From Methanocorpusculaceae archaeon UBA425 (GTDB lineage: Archaea > Halobacteriota > Methanomicrobia > Methanomicrobiales > Methanocorpusculaceae), in the NCBI GenBank assembly GCA_002506085.1, contig DAWV01000017.1:1-64000 (forward strand): a DNA stretch of 64,000 nucleotides, written 5' to 3'. A model generated the notes under the pieces. The model was not told the DNA's origin, searched no databases, and saw nothing but the letters and a program-made list of their open reading frames with translations. This document shows positions 52,424 through 61,027 of this stretch, in pieces. Numbering within the stretch: the first letter of the stretch is position 1; each line of letters opens with the position of its first letter. The translations under genes and the position numbers were made by a program.

Positions 52424-53245
52424 TCAGACTTTTTTATAATATGTCTTAAATTGCTGCCAGCCGGGATTCATTGTCCTCCGTCCCGGCGCATACTCCCAGG
52501 AATATTTGATAGCGCCGCTCACGAACTTCTTTGCCTCGCAAACTGCGTCCCGCACAGGATAGCCGAGAGCGATATGGGCCGCGATTGCGGAAGCATAGCA
52601 GCACCCCGAGCCATGAACATTCGTAAACGGCGAGACCTCGCCTTCGACGAGCATCAGACCGTCTTTGTCGGCATAGACATCGGTCCCGAGACGGAAAAAC
52701 GCATGACCCCCTTTAACGACTGCGGATTTTGCTCCATTATCGATGAACCAGAATGCCGCCTGCTCCATTGATTCGGCATCCGTTATTTTTATGCCGGAGA
52801 GGGCGGCCGCTTCCGGGAGGTTAGGGGTTACGACGGTTGTTATGGGGAGAAGGTCCGAGACGAGTTTTTCCTGACCCGCCTCATCGAGAAGCCGGTATTC
52901 TTTTGTCGCAAGAAGGACCGGGTCGACAACGAGATTTCGTCCTTTCGGCAGAGCCTGAACGACGGCATCCACCGTCTCTCCATTTTTCAGCATCCCTGTC
53001 TTATAGCAGCCGATTTCAAAATCCTCCTCGAGCGCGTCAATCTGCTCTTTGATAAAGAAGGCAGGTACACTTGCCGTGTCCACTACATGACTGGCATTTT
53101 GCGCGGTAAGCGCCGCAACGACGGTCATCCCCCAGACCCCGCAGGCGGTCATAGTTTTCAAATCGACCTGAAGACCTGCTCCGCCGGACGGGTCGGAACC
53201 GGCAATTGATGCGGCGAAAGCCATTTTCGTATGTATCGAACTCAT
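52424..53245 (-). CDS. thiD: Hydroxymethylpyrimidine/phosphomethylpyrimidine kinase ThiD
   Basis: 273 residues from ATG 53245; a second start at 53224 is possible and a longer frame to 53380 is unlikely. SIAGSDPSGGAGLQVDLKT near residues 12-30 is the ribokinase-fold ThiD opening, followed by GMTVVAALTAQN, VVDPVLLATKE and the ATP-site HGSGCCYASAIAAHI. It phosphorylates HMP and HMP-P for thiamine. There is no ThiN/ThiE fusion at the C-terminus. Confidence 0.9.
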   Translation of the reverse strand: MSSIHTKMAFAASIAGSDPSGGAGLQVDLKTMTACGVWGMTVVAALTAQNASHVVDTASVPAFFIKEQIDALEEDFEIGCYKTGMLKNGETVDAVVQALPKGRNLVVDPVLLATKEYRLLDEAGQEKLVSDLLPITTVVTPNLPEAAALSGIKITDAESMEQAAFWFIDNGAKSAVVKGGHAFFRLGTDVYADKDGLMLVEGEVSPFTNVHGSGCCYASAIAAHIALGYPVRDAVCEAKKFVSGAIKYSWEYAPGRRTMNPGWQQFKTYYKKV

Positions 53246-53336
53246 AATTCCTATAATGGGATGACAACTCAAAAAATACTTCGCCACGCGGTATAATCCC
53301 GTATCTTTATAGTCTGTCCCTTCACATGTATTTTGT

Positions 53337-54653
53337 ATGGATGTGGAAGGCTTCGTTCGCCGGAGCATGACAAAGAACATACCTGAAGAAAAGATAGAGA
53401 AACTTCTTCAGGAACGTATTCAGGAAATGAAAGATATCGATGACGGCTATGCTGAAGATTTTGCCAGAGCCGTAATCGAGGAAGTGAAAGTAACAAGCGG
53501 CCTTACGGGCGATTTGTTTGAATATGAGCACGCCGGCGTTACGATGGGCGAGTTCGGCGTGGGTTCGCGTGGTTCGGGGGACTTTTACGCCCACAGAAAA
53601 ATCGCCCGTGTTATCGGTAAGACCTCGGCGAAGGTCGGGGTCGACCAGATGGACGACGGCGGCGTGGTCCAGGCGAACGGTCAGTATATAATAACGACCG
53701 TGGACGGGATGCATTCCCGGTTATCAGATTTTCCGTATCTTGCGGGATTTCATGCGACTCGGGCAACGCTCCGTGATGTTTACGTGATGGGTGCACGGCC
53801 GGTCGCTCTGATTTCCGATGTGCACATCGCGGATGACGGCGATGTGGCGAAACTTTTCGATTACACGGCAGGAATTACGACGGTGGCGGATGCTTTGGGC
53901 GTTCCGCTGAATGCGGGTTCAACGCTTCGTATCGGCGGGGATATGGTTCTCGGCGACCGGATGACGGGATGTGTCGGCGTGGTCGGCGTTGCCAATCATA
54001 TTACCGCCCGCCGCTCATCGGTTCCGGGTGATGTGCTTCTGATGACGGAAGGCTCAGGTGGAGGGACGATTGCGACGACTGCTCTTTATTCGGGCAATGC
54101 CGATGTGGTCGAGGAGACGATTAATCTGCAGTTCCTGAAAGCCTGCGATGCTCTGATTAATTCTGAGGTGTTCCCGCATATTCATGCGATGACTGATATC
54201 ACGAACGGGGGTCTTCGCGGGGATGTGTTCGAGATTGCGGAAACGGCAGATTCCACGGTGGTTGTGGATGATGCGCCGCTCCGTGGTCTTATCGCCCCGA
54301 AGGTACTTGCCCTTCTGGACAAACTCGGTATCGATTATCTTGGTGTGAGTCTGGATGCTCTTCTGGTTATTGCGCCGCCGGAGTATGCGGATGAGATTAT
54401 CCGGGTCGTCGCGACGGCAGGTGTGAGAATGGAGAGAATCGGGTGCGTCCGTGAAGGTCCGGGTGTGTCCCGCCTGGTGAAAAACGGGGTCGAAGGACCG
54501 TTCCAGCCGAAGTTCCGTGAAGCTCCCTATACGCCTCTTAAGAAAGTTGTTGACCGACCTGGTCGGGACTTTGATGAGATGAAGAGGGGTATCGATCGGG
54601 CGGCAGAGGCGGCACTCGCGAAGAAACAGCGGATGCTGAAGAAATTATTGTGA
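53337..54653 (+). CDS. AIR synthase-related protein (PurM/SelD/HypE fold)
   Basis: 438 residues. A helical N-terminal extension of about 60 residues (EEKIEKLLQERIQEMKD) precedes a PurM-like domain: VGVDQMDDGGVVQ, TTVDGMHSRLSDF, ATLRDVYVMGARPVALIS, and a C-terminal half with MTDITNGGLRGDVFEIAE. These match the archaeal selenophosphate-synthetase-related group. It binds ATP in relatives; the substrate is unknown. It has neither the SelD N-terminal Cys/Sec nor the HypE C-terminal Cys. Divergent from thiD by 91 nt. Confidence 0.75.
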   Translation: MDVEGFVRRSMTKNIPEEKIEKLLQERIQEMKDIDDGYAEDFARAVIEEVKVTSGLTGDLFEYEHAGVTMGEFGVGSRGSGDFYAHRKIARVIGKTSAKVGVDQMDDGGVVQANGQYIITTVDGMHSRLSDFPYLAGFHATRATLRDVYVMGARPVALISDVHIADDGDVAKLFDYTAGITTVADALGVPLNAGSTLRIGGDMVLGDRMTGCVGVVGVANHITARRSSVPGDVLLMTEGSGGGTIATTALYSGNADVVEETINLQFLKACDALINSEVFPHIHAMTDITNGGLRGDVFEIAETADSTVVVDDAPLRGLIAPKVLALLDKLGIDYLGVSLDALLVIAPPEYADEIIRVVATAGVRMERIGCVREGPGVSRLVKNGVEGPFQPKFREAPYTPLKKVVDRPGRDFDEMKRGIDRAAEAALAKKQRMLKKLL

Positions 54654-54762
54654 GCCAGACCTCTTCCTTTTTTTAACAGATTAATGCTGAATCTATCCTG
54701 CGTGCCGAACAGAGAGCGGCGTGATATATATCCCCGCGTAAACCAATATATTTCCGCATTCA

Positions 54763-56169
54763 ATGACTGAGATTATCCATAATCCGCTTTACCAGAAACT
54801 CCTGCTGTTAGCTGTGGGTGTCGCCGTATTCATGGATGCTCTTGACGGTTCGGTTGTTAATATCTCTCTCCCGGTCATTGCCGCGGATTTTGGAACCGAC
54901 GCAGGGACAGTTGCCTGGGTGAGTGTCTCCTATCTTCTGGTTATTGCGGGTCTCCTTCTTACATTTGGAAAACTCTCTGACTGCGGGTATGTCAGAATTA
55001 TTTTTATCGCAGGGTTTGTTGTATTCACTCTCGGGTCGGTCGTCTGCGGGTTATCACCAAACCTCACGGTCCTTATCGCCTCACGGGTTTTTCAGGGAGT
55101 AGGAGCTGCGATGATTGCTGCCTCGGCCCCGATGCTCTGTGTAAAATTCCTGCCTATGAATATGCTCGGCGTTTCCCTGGGTGTATTGACAGCGGCAAGT
55201 TCAATCGGATTTGCCGTGGGTCCTGCGATTGGCGGCGTTATTACCGCATTTCTCTCCTGGCACTGGATATTTTTCCTCAATATTCCGATCGGCATTTTCG
55301 CGGTGCTGTTTGCCGTAAAAATAATCCCGCGGTCTGTCTCAGTGGATAAATGTGCTTTCGATTTCGCCGGGGCATTCGCTTTATTCTGTATGATGGCATC
55401 TGGTGTTTTTGCGCTGGAACGTCTCCCTCACCTCGGGTTTTTGAGTCCGGTAATTATTTTTTCAGCTGGTATCTGTGTGGTCTCGCTGATTCTGTTTATC
55501 CGGTTCGAACTGAGAAGCAGGCATCCTATTCTGAATATCAGGGTGTTTGCAAAATGGCCGCTTACGTTGACGATTACGGCATTTTTAATTCTTCAGCTTA
55601 CGAATGCAGGGCTGGTTTATCTTCTTCCGTTCTATCTGTCGGCAGGTATGAATTTTGATGCAGCGGTTAGCGGTATTTTCCTCATTCTGCCTCCGGTTAT
55701 TACCGCAATTCTCAGCATTCCTTTCGGGAAATGGTCTGATAATACCGGGCGGCGCGGATTTGCTGTCGCGGCATGTGTTTTTCTCGCTCTGACGAATGGA
55801 GTTTATGCGCTGATTGTTCCGGAATGGGGAATTATTCCGCTGATTCTTTCTCTCGTTATGATGGGTCTTATCTGGGGTATTGGCGGCGGACCTGTTTCCA
55901 GCAGAATTGTTGAGCAGATGCCGGACGATGAGAGGGGGACCGGGTCTTCGCTGATGATTACCTGTATGTATTTTGGAGCCTGCGTAGGAACTGCTCTTTA
56001 TGCCTCGATATTCACGGTTCTGACGTCGGGTGCCGGGGGTATTCTCTCGTTTGCGGATCTGGATTATGCGGTGTTTATGTACGGGTTCCATATATCGAAT
56101 GGAATTGGCGCAGTTCTCGCGATTATCGCGGTGATTCTTTCTGCAGTCGTTAAAGACCCGGCGAAATGA
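54763..56169 (+). CDS. MFS exporter, DHA2 (EmrB/QacA) family
   Basis: 468 residues with about 14 membrane helices. Motif D1-like FMDALDGSVVNISLPVIA near residues 23-40, then motif A LTFGKLSDCG, and motif C-like GFAVGPAIGGVITAFLSW. This subfamily exports drugs or metabolites with proton antiport. No SD; a TATA-like AATATATTTCC about 22 nt before ATG 54763 fits a leaderless mRNA. No adjacent regulator. Confidence 0.87.
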   Translation: MTEIIHNPLYQKLLLLAVGVAVFMDALDGSVVNISLPVIAADFGTDAGTVAWVSVSYLLVIAGLLLTFGKLSDCGYVRIIFIAGFVVFTLGSVVCGLSPNLTVLIASRVFQGVGAAMIAASAPMLCVKFLPMNMLGVSLGVLTAASSIGFAVGPAIGGVITAFLSWHWIFFLNIPIGIFAVLFAVKIIPRSVSVDKCAFDFAGAFALFCMMASGVFALERLPHLGFLSPVIIFSAGICVVSLILFIRFELRSRHPILNIRVFAKWPLTLTITAFLILQLTNAGLVYLLPFYLSAGMNFDAAVSGIFLILPPVITAILSIPFGKWSDNTGRRGFAVAACVFLALTNGVYALIVPEWGIIPLILSLVMMGLIWGIGGGPVSSRIVEQMPDDERGTGSSLMITCMYFGACVGTALYASIFTVLTSGAGGILSFADLDYAVFMYGFHISNGIGAVLAIIAVILSAVVKDPAK

Positions 56170-56172
56170 TGA

Positions 56173-56371
56173 TGCGGGTTGGATGCGGAACGCAGACGAC
56201 CTCAGCGGAGCAAGTTTTCGAAGGAAACTTGTGACTGCGGACTGCTCAATAAGAGCGGTCTTAGCTGAGGCGGGGACCTTTAGGTCCCTCAGCCGAGCAA
56301 GGCTTTGCCTTGCGACTGCGGGTTGGCGACGAAGGCGACGGTCTTAGCCGAGCAAGTCGATAGACTTGCGA
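56173..56371. repeat. Modular hairpin repeat cluster B
   Basis: Starts 4 nt after the MFS stop. Hairpins in order: GCAAGTTT/AAACTTG (56210-56231), GCTC/GAGC (56244-56256), GGGACCT/AGGTCCC (56273-56288), GCAAGGC/GCCTTGC (56297-56313), GCAAGTC/GACTTGC (56352-56369). Linkers GACGACCTCAGCGGAG, GGTCTTAGCTGAG, CCTCAGCCGAG, GGTCTTAGCCGAG and TTGCGACTGCGGG recur. Same family as clusters at 34.4 kb and 60.7 kb. Confidence 0.8.
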
Positions 56372-56381
56372 GTGGTGCGGG

Positions 56382-56489
56382 ATGTCCCTCGCGGAGAGCC
56401 GGCGGGCGATTTACCGGGAGTGGCTGCTTTCGTTGATTCGGGAAGAGTTTGGGGAGGACGGGTTGAAGGAGTTTGGGATCGGGCGTTAG
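56382..56489 (+). CDS. Possible 35-residue basic/amphipathic peptide
   Basis: ATG 56382 to TAG 56489. The sequence MSLAESRRAIYREWLLSL, IREEFGEDGLKEF has a regular amphipathic helix pattern and normal amino-acid use, unlike the flanking hairpins. There is no SD and no homologue I recognise. It may be a small real gene or the end of a lost larger one. Confidence 0.25.
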   Translation: MSLAESRRAIYREWLLSLIREEFGEDGLKEFGIGR

Positions 56490-56566
56490 CCCGGGTAGAC
56501 TAACGTGCGATTAGCGTTCCCCTTCCCCCGGGGAACAGAATTGGATTTGCCCAAGCGGGATTCTTT

Positions 56567-56722
56567 GGATGTACTTTGGTTTCGTGTACGGGATTCTTTT
56601 TGCTGACCGTATCCCCGCAAGGCATTTGCCTTGCTCGGCTGAGGTCGTCCGCGTTCCGCGTCCAACCCGCCATCACACGGAAATCACACAGAAACACGGA
56701 AAATCTAAAGAATCGGCTGGAT
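56567..56722. repeat. Dispersed repeat copy containing a hairpin module
   Basis: Homologous to 52253-52340 on both flanks: GGATGTACTTTGGTTTCGTG, TACGGGATTCTTTTTG at the left, CATCACACGGAAA and GAATCGGCTGGAT at the right. About 56614-56670 is extra. In reverse complement that insert reads GCGGGTTGGACGCGGAACGC, GGACGACCTCAGCCGAG, then the hairpin GCAAGGC/GCCTTGC (56617-56634). This is the same unit that opens cluster B. Confidence 0.75.
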
Positions 56723-56734
56723 GGAGCCCATGTA

Positions 56735-56855
56735 GTTCCCTCCCCCGTCCCCCCCCCTTTGCGCGAGCACGGGGCGAAGCCTTCGCGTACATCCGCGGTC
56801 GTATTGCGCCCCCCCCTTCTCTCCCCTTGCGCAAGCCCCCCGGGGGGGGGTGATT
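56735..56855. other. GC-rich tract with long C and G runs
   Basis: C runs of about nine (56750-56758) and eight (about 56806-56813) and a G run of eight near 56848 occur in an otherwise moderate-GC region. The C runs put G tracts on the minus strand and could form quadruplexes. Open frames across it follow from composition only. The whole 56170-57110 gap otherwise contains the repeats above and the grpE promoter. Confidence 0.5.
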
Positions 56856-56899
56856 CCGGAATGAACGTGGTGGTTATTGACCGGGCATGAATATTTTCT

Positions 56900-57086
56900 G
56901 GATAGGTACTACGCTCACCTATTTAGGTAAGAACGAAAGCCGGGTCTCTATTTTTCATCTATCCGGTCAGTCCTTCGCGCCTTTACCCGAAACACCCGGC
57001 ATCCGGTTAACTATATAAAAACATCTCTTAACCATTATATGCTCAGATAAAAACAAATATATAGAACTGCAATACAACAAATATGT
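56900..57086 (+). promoter_or_regulatory. grpE-dnaK promoter region with ACCTA/TAGGT repeat
   Basis: ATAGGTA (about 56902-56908) and the palindrome ACCTATTTAGGT (56917-56928) lie upstream of two TATA-like boxes, ACTATATAAAAAC (about 57009-57021) and AAATATATAGAAC (about 57055-57067). The palindrome could bind a heat-shock regulator. Which TATA is used is not clear. Confidence 0.35.
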
Positions 57087-57110
57087 GCAACAAGCGAAAC
57101 AGGAATTTAC

Positions 57111-57644
57111 ATGGACAAAAACACCGAGCAGGCTGACGTTCCCCAAAACGACGCCAAACCTGCAGAAAACCAGACACCGGATGAAAAAACCGTTCCTGAA
57201 ACCACTGTTGTTGACGAACTCACTAAAAAATACGACGAACTCAATGACAAACATCTTCGTCTCGCCGCCGAATTCGAAAATTACAAAAAGCGTGTCAAAC
57301 GCGACCAGGACACCGCTGTCAAATACGCAACCGAAAAGTTTGCGCTCGACATGCTCGACATACTGGACAACTTCGAACGTGCACTAAAAAGTGACGACGA
57401 CAAACTTCGCGACGGACTGGAGCAGATTCATAAACTCTACCAGTCCATCCTCTCCAGAAACGGTATCGAAGTGATCAAAATCACCAAAGGAACGCAATTC
57501 GACCCCAACATTCATGAAGCGATTGTCAGCATCAAAGCCGACGTCCCCGAAGGGGAAATCATCGACATTGCAGCTCCCGGATACACAATCCGCGACAAAG
57601 TACTACGTCACGCAAAAGTCGCAGTGGCGCAGAAAAAAGAATAA
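57111..57644 (+). CDS. grpE: Nucleotide exchange factor GrpE
   Basis: 177 residues. An acidic, charged N-terminus precedes the long coiled coil (ELNDKHLRLAAEFENYKKR near residues 42-60, KFALDMLDILDNFERAL near 76-92), then the beta domain ending PGYTIRDKVLRHAKVAVA. It exchanges ADP for ATP on DnaK. AGGAA lies upstream of the ATG. First gene of the grpE-dnaK-dnaJ set, 13 nt before dnaK. Confidence 0.9.
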   Translation: MDKNTEQADVPQNDAKPAENQTPDEKTVPETTVVDELTKKYDELNDKHLRLAAEFENYKKRVKRDQDTAVKYATEKFALDMLDILDNFERALKSDDDKLRDGLEQIHKLYQSILSRNGIEVIKITKGTQFDPNIHEAIVSIKADVPEGEIIDIAAPGYTIRDKVLRHAKVAVAQKKE

Positions 57645-57657
57645 AAAGGTAATAAAA

Positions 57658-59526
57658 ATGGCATCAAACAAAGTAATCGGCATTGACCTTGGAACCACCA
57701 ACTCCTGCCTTGCTATCATGGAAGGCGGAAGTCCGATCGTTATCGCAAACTCGGAAGGATTCAGAACAACCCCGTCTGTCGTCGGCTTCTCCAAAGACGG
57801 AGAGAGACTCATCGGAAACGTTGCAAAACGTCAGGCAATCACAAACCCGACCCGGACCATCAGCTCAATCAAACGGTTCATGGGAACCGACCACACCGTT
57901 GACATCGACGGGAAAAAATACTCCCCGCAGGAAATCTCCGCAATGATTCTGCAGAAACTCAAAGTTGATGCAGAAGCATACCTCGGCGAAAAAGTAGACA
58001 AGGCAGTAATCACCGTCCCCGCATATTTCAACGATGCCCAGCGTCAGGCAACCAAAGATGCAGGCAAAATCGCAGGACTTGAGGTTCTTCGTATCATCAA
58101 CGAGCCCACCGCCTCTGCCCTCGCCTACGGACTTGAAAAGGAAAAGGAACTCACCGTCCTTGTCTACGACCTCGGCGGCGGAACATTCGATGTCTCCATC
58201 CTGACCCTTGACGACGGACTCTTCGAAGTCAAATCAACCGCAGGAAACAACCGTCTCGGCGGAGATGACTTCGATGCACGTGTCGTCGACTTCCTTGCCG
58301 ACGAATTCAAGAAGAAAGAAGGTGTCGACCTGAGAAAGGACCCGGTTGCACACCAGCGGCTGAAGGATGCTGCAGAGAAGGCAAAAATCGAGCTTTCCTC
58401 ACTTCAAAAGGCAAACATCAACCTCCCCTATATTACTGCGACCGCAGACGGACCCAAACACCTGGATTTCGACCTGACCCGTTCGAAATTCGAGCAGCTC
58501 ATCGACGACCTTGTCCAGAAGACCGTCGACCCGGTCAAGCAGGCATTAAAGGATGCAGGACTCACCGCGGCAGATATCAACCATGTCCTCTTAGTCGGCG
58601 GTTCGACCCGTGTACCGGTGGTAATCGATACCGTGAGAAACCTCCTCGGCAAAGAGCCGGACAAGAACCTGAACCCTGACGAGTGCGTCGCTCTCGGAGC
58701 AGCTATTCAGGGAGCAGTCCTCACCGGTGAAACAAAGGATGTCGTCTTACTGGATGTCACCCCGCTGACACTCGGTATCGAGACCCTTGGCGGCATCGCC
58801 ACCAAACTCATTGAGAGGAATACCACCATCCCGACCAGAAAGAGCCAGATCTTCTCAACCGCCGCAGACAACCAGACCTCAGTCGAGATTCACGTTGTCC
58901 AGGGAGAACGCCAGTTCGCCCGTGATGATTTCAGCCTGGGTAAATTCCAGCTTACCGGCATCCCGTCGGCACCCCGCGGAATGCCCCAGATTGAAGTCAC
59001 CTTTGATATCGATGCAAACGGAATCGTCCATGTCTCCGCAAAGGACCTTGGAACCGGTCATGAACAATCCATGACGATCTCCGGCAGAAAAGACCTCAAG
59101 GACGACGAAATCGACAAGATGGTCAAAGACGCCAAGCAGTTCGAGGAAGAGGATAAGAAACGCCGTGAAGAGGTCGAACTCCGTAACAACGCAGACAATG
59201 CTGTTTACGCCGCAGAGAAACTCGTAAACGACAAAGAGACCACGGACAAAATCGACGCCGAAGACAAGGAAAAGATCAAGACCGGCGCCGGGGAACTGAA
59301 AGAAATCCTCGCAAAAGAGGATGCATCCTCCGAGGCTATCAAAGAGAAGATGGATTCCCTCCAGGAAGCGGTCTTTGCAGCCACTTCCAAGATGTATCAG
59401 AAGATTCAGGAAGAGCAGAAGGCAGCCGAAGCCGCAAAAGCCGGTTCCGGAACTGATGCCAAATCCGACTCATCCAAATCCGATGATAATGTAGTAGATG
59501 CAGACTACGAAGTGAAAAAGGACTAA
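57658..59526 (+). CDS. dnaK: Hsp70 chaperone DnaK
   Basis: 622 residues. IGIDLGTTNSCLAIMEGG starts the ATPase domain, with VYDLGGGTFDVSIL and VLLVGGSTRVPVV following; the substrate domain has LLDVTPLTLGIET. The tail ends in a DnaK-like DADYEVKKD. ATG 57658 has AGGT 8 nt upstream; an in-frame extension into grpE is not real. Together with GrpE and DnaJ it forms the Hsp70 system, thought to have entered mesophilic archaea from bacteria. Confidence 0.96.
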   Translation: MASNKVIGIDLGTTNSCLAIMEGGSPIVIANSEGFRTTPSVVGFSKDGERLIGNVAKRQAITNPTRTISSIKRFMGTDHTVDIDGKKYSPQEISAMILQKLKVDAEAYLGEKVDKAVITVPAYFNDAQRQATKDAGKIAGLEVLRIINEPTASALAYGLEKEKELTVLVYDLGGGTFDVSILTLDDGLFEVKSTAGNNRLGGDDFDARVVDFLADEFKKKEGVDLRKDPVAHQRLKDAAEKAKIELSSLQKANINLPYITATADGPKHLDFDLTRSKFEQLIDDLVQKTVDPVKQALKDAGLTAADINHVLLVGGSTRVPVVIDTVRNLLGKEPDKNLNPDECVALGAAIQGAVLTGETKDVVLLDVTPLTLGIETLGGIATKLIERNTTIPTRKSQIFSTAADNQTSVEIHVVQGERQFARDDFSLGKFQLTGIPSAPRGMPQIEVTFDIDANGIVHVSAKDLGTGHEQSMTISGRKDLKDDEIDKMVKDAKQFEEEDKKRREEVELRNNADNAVYAAEKLVNDKETTDKIDAEDKEKIKTGAGELKEILAKEDASSEAIKEKMDSLQEAVFAATSKMYQKIQEEQKAAEAAKAGSGTDAKSDSSKSDDNVVDADYEVKKD

Positions 59527-59548
59527 ACTCCTTTTTGGGATGTAAGAA

Positions 59549-60679
59549 ATGGGTTCTGAATCGTACTATGATGTCTTAGGTATTCCCCGTAATGCTACAG
59601 AGACGGACATTAAAAAGGCTTACCGGAACCTCGCCAAGAAGTATCACCCCGATGTCTGCAAAGAGCCCGGGGCTGAGGAGAAGTTCAAGTCTATCAACGA
59701 GGCGTATAGTATTTTGTCGGATGAGACGAAACGCCGCCAGTATGATCAGCTTGGACATGATAACTTCACGAATGCGTCGAAGGGTAACTATTCCGGGTCA
59801 GGCGGCGCCGGATTCAATGCGGACTTCTCGGGATTCGGAGATATTTTCGATTTCTTCGGCGGAGGAGGGCGCAGACAGAGCGGCCCGCAGGAAGGCGACG
59901 ACCTCTTAATGCGTATCCAGATTACCCTTGAAGATGCGGTGTTCGGTGCGCAGAAAGAGATTGAGGTCATGCATACGGAAAGCTGCCCTGATTGTGAAGG
60001 GACCGGCAGTTCTACGAAGAAGACGGTAAAATGCAGTAAATGTAATGGTACCGGTCAGATTAAGCAGGTGAAAAACTCTATCTTCGGTCAGATGGTGACC
60101 CAGAGTCCGTGTCCGGAGTGCGGAGGGCGGGGAAAGATTCCCGAGTCTCCGTGCCGGAAATGTAACGGGACCGGCAGGACGAAGATTCGCCGTAAGGTGA
60201 CGGTGAATGTGCCGCCGGGCATTGATTCCGGGATGCGCCTTCGGATGGAAGGATACGGCGAGGCGGGAGACTTTGGAGCGAAAAACGGTGACCTCTATAT
60301 TGAGGTCTATGTTATTTCGAATCCGAAGTTCGACCGTGAAGATGATAATCTGATTACGCAGTATGAAATCTCGCCTGCCCAGGCGGTGCTCGGCTGCGAG
60401 GTGGAGATTGAGACAATCGACAGAAAGAAGGTTGCGCTGAAGATTCCGGCTGGAATTTCGTATGGGACACGCCTCCGTATTCCAGGCGAAGGAGTCCGCA
60501 GGCGCGGAAACTACGGGAATCTCCTGGTCAGAGTTGTTATCGCTACGCCTAAGAAAATATCCCCGGCTGAACGGGAGCTTTATGAGCAGCTTCTGAAGGC
60601 AGAGGGAAATCCGGTTCATTCCTCGTCATCGAAGAGTGATGAGAAAGACGGCAGAAAAAAACGCGGGATCTTTAAATAA
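59549..60679 (+). CDS. dnaJ: Hsp40 co-chaperone DnaJ
   Basis: 376 residues, type I DnaJ. J-domain with HPD (KKYHPDVCK near residue 35), a Gly/Phe linker (GFGDIFDFFGGGG), four zinc motifs CPDCEGTG, CSKCNGTG, CPECGGRG, CRKCNGTG (near 138-205), and the C-terminal peptide-binding domain. It stimulates DnaK ATPase. It lies 22 nt after dnaK and is followed by a strong hairpin. Confidence 0.96.
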   Translation: MGSESYYDVLGIPRNATETDIKKAYRNLAKKYHPDVCKEPGAEEKFKSINEAYSILSDETKRRQYDQLGHDNFTNASKGNYSGSGGAGFNADFSGFGDIFDFFGGGGRRQSGPQEGDDLLMRIQITLEDAVFGAQKEIEVMHTESCPDCEGTGSSTKKTVKCSKCNGTGQIKQVKNSIFGQMVTQSPCPECGGRGKIPESPCRKCNGTGRTKIRRKVTVNVPPGIDSGMRLRMEGYGEAGDFGAKNGDLYIEVYVISNPKFDREDDNLITQYEISPAQAVLGCEVEIETIDRKKVALKIPAGISYGTRLRIPGEGVRRRGNYGNLLVRVVIATPKKISPAERELYEQLLKAEGNPVHSSSSKSDEKDGRKKRGIFK

Positions 60680-60683
60680 GTGA

Positions 60684-60714
60684 GGATGGAGTGAAGGTTT
60701 CCTTCACTCCATCC
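60684..60714 (+). terminator. 14-bp perfect hairpin directly after dnaJ
   Basis: GGATGGAGTGAAGG (60684-60697), a TTT loop, and CCTTCACTCCATCC (60701-60714) begin 4 nt after the dnaJ stop. It probably protects or ends the grpE-dnaK-dnaJ transcript. No T-run follows, so it may be an RNA-stability element instead. Confidence 0.6.
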
Positions 60715-60890
60715 GAAGCGGGGAGCAAATCTCTGATTTGCGACCAAGTAAGTGCGAAGCGGGAAGCAAAACCGTGCGACTCGCGACCAAGTGAGTGCGA
60801 AACGGGGAGCAAATCTCTGATTTGCGACCAAGCGAGTGAAGCGGGAAACAAAGCCATAAGGTTTTGCGAGTACGAAACGGGAGTAGGTGA
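60715..60890. repeat. Modular hairpin repeat cluster C
   Basis: Two near-identical units with GCAAATC/GATTTGC stems (60725-60741 and 60809-60825), each preceded by GAAGCGGGGAG or GAAACGGGGAG and followed by CGACCAAG. Further degenerate units lie between and after: GAAGCGGGAAGCAAAACC, and a CAAAGCC/GGTTTTG stem near 60849-60866. They belong with clusters A and B. The remainder of the 348-nt gap holds the purH promoter. Confidence 0.7.
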
Positions 60891-61027
60891 CCTCACCGAA
60901 ACTTCCGGGAAATCTATACGAAATCAATACAATGACAATGAGACCCCTCTCATTATCCTTTTTTAAGAGCCTGTCAAAAGGAAACATTGCTACCCTTAAT
61001 TAATCAAAACATCCATAGTAATACATA

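Noticed and set aside
56569..56890. Overlapping plus-strand frames of 94 and 104 codons
   Set aside because: They run through a dispersed repeat, a hairpin module and C-tracts; the peptides are Pro/Arg/Ser-rich and arise from composition.
60715..60890. CRISPR-like array suggested by repeated 20-30 nt units
   Set aside because: Spacing is irregular, each unit is a palindrome-centred hairpin, there are no unique equal-length spacers and no cas genes.
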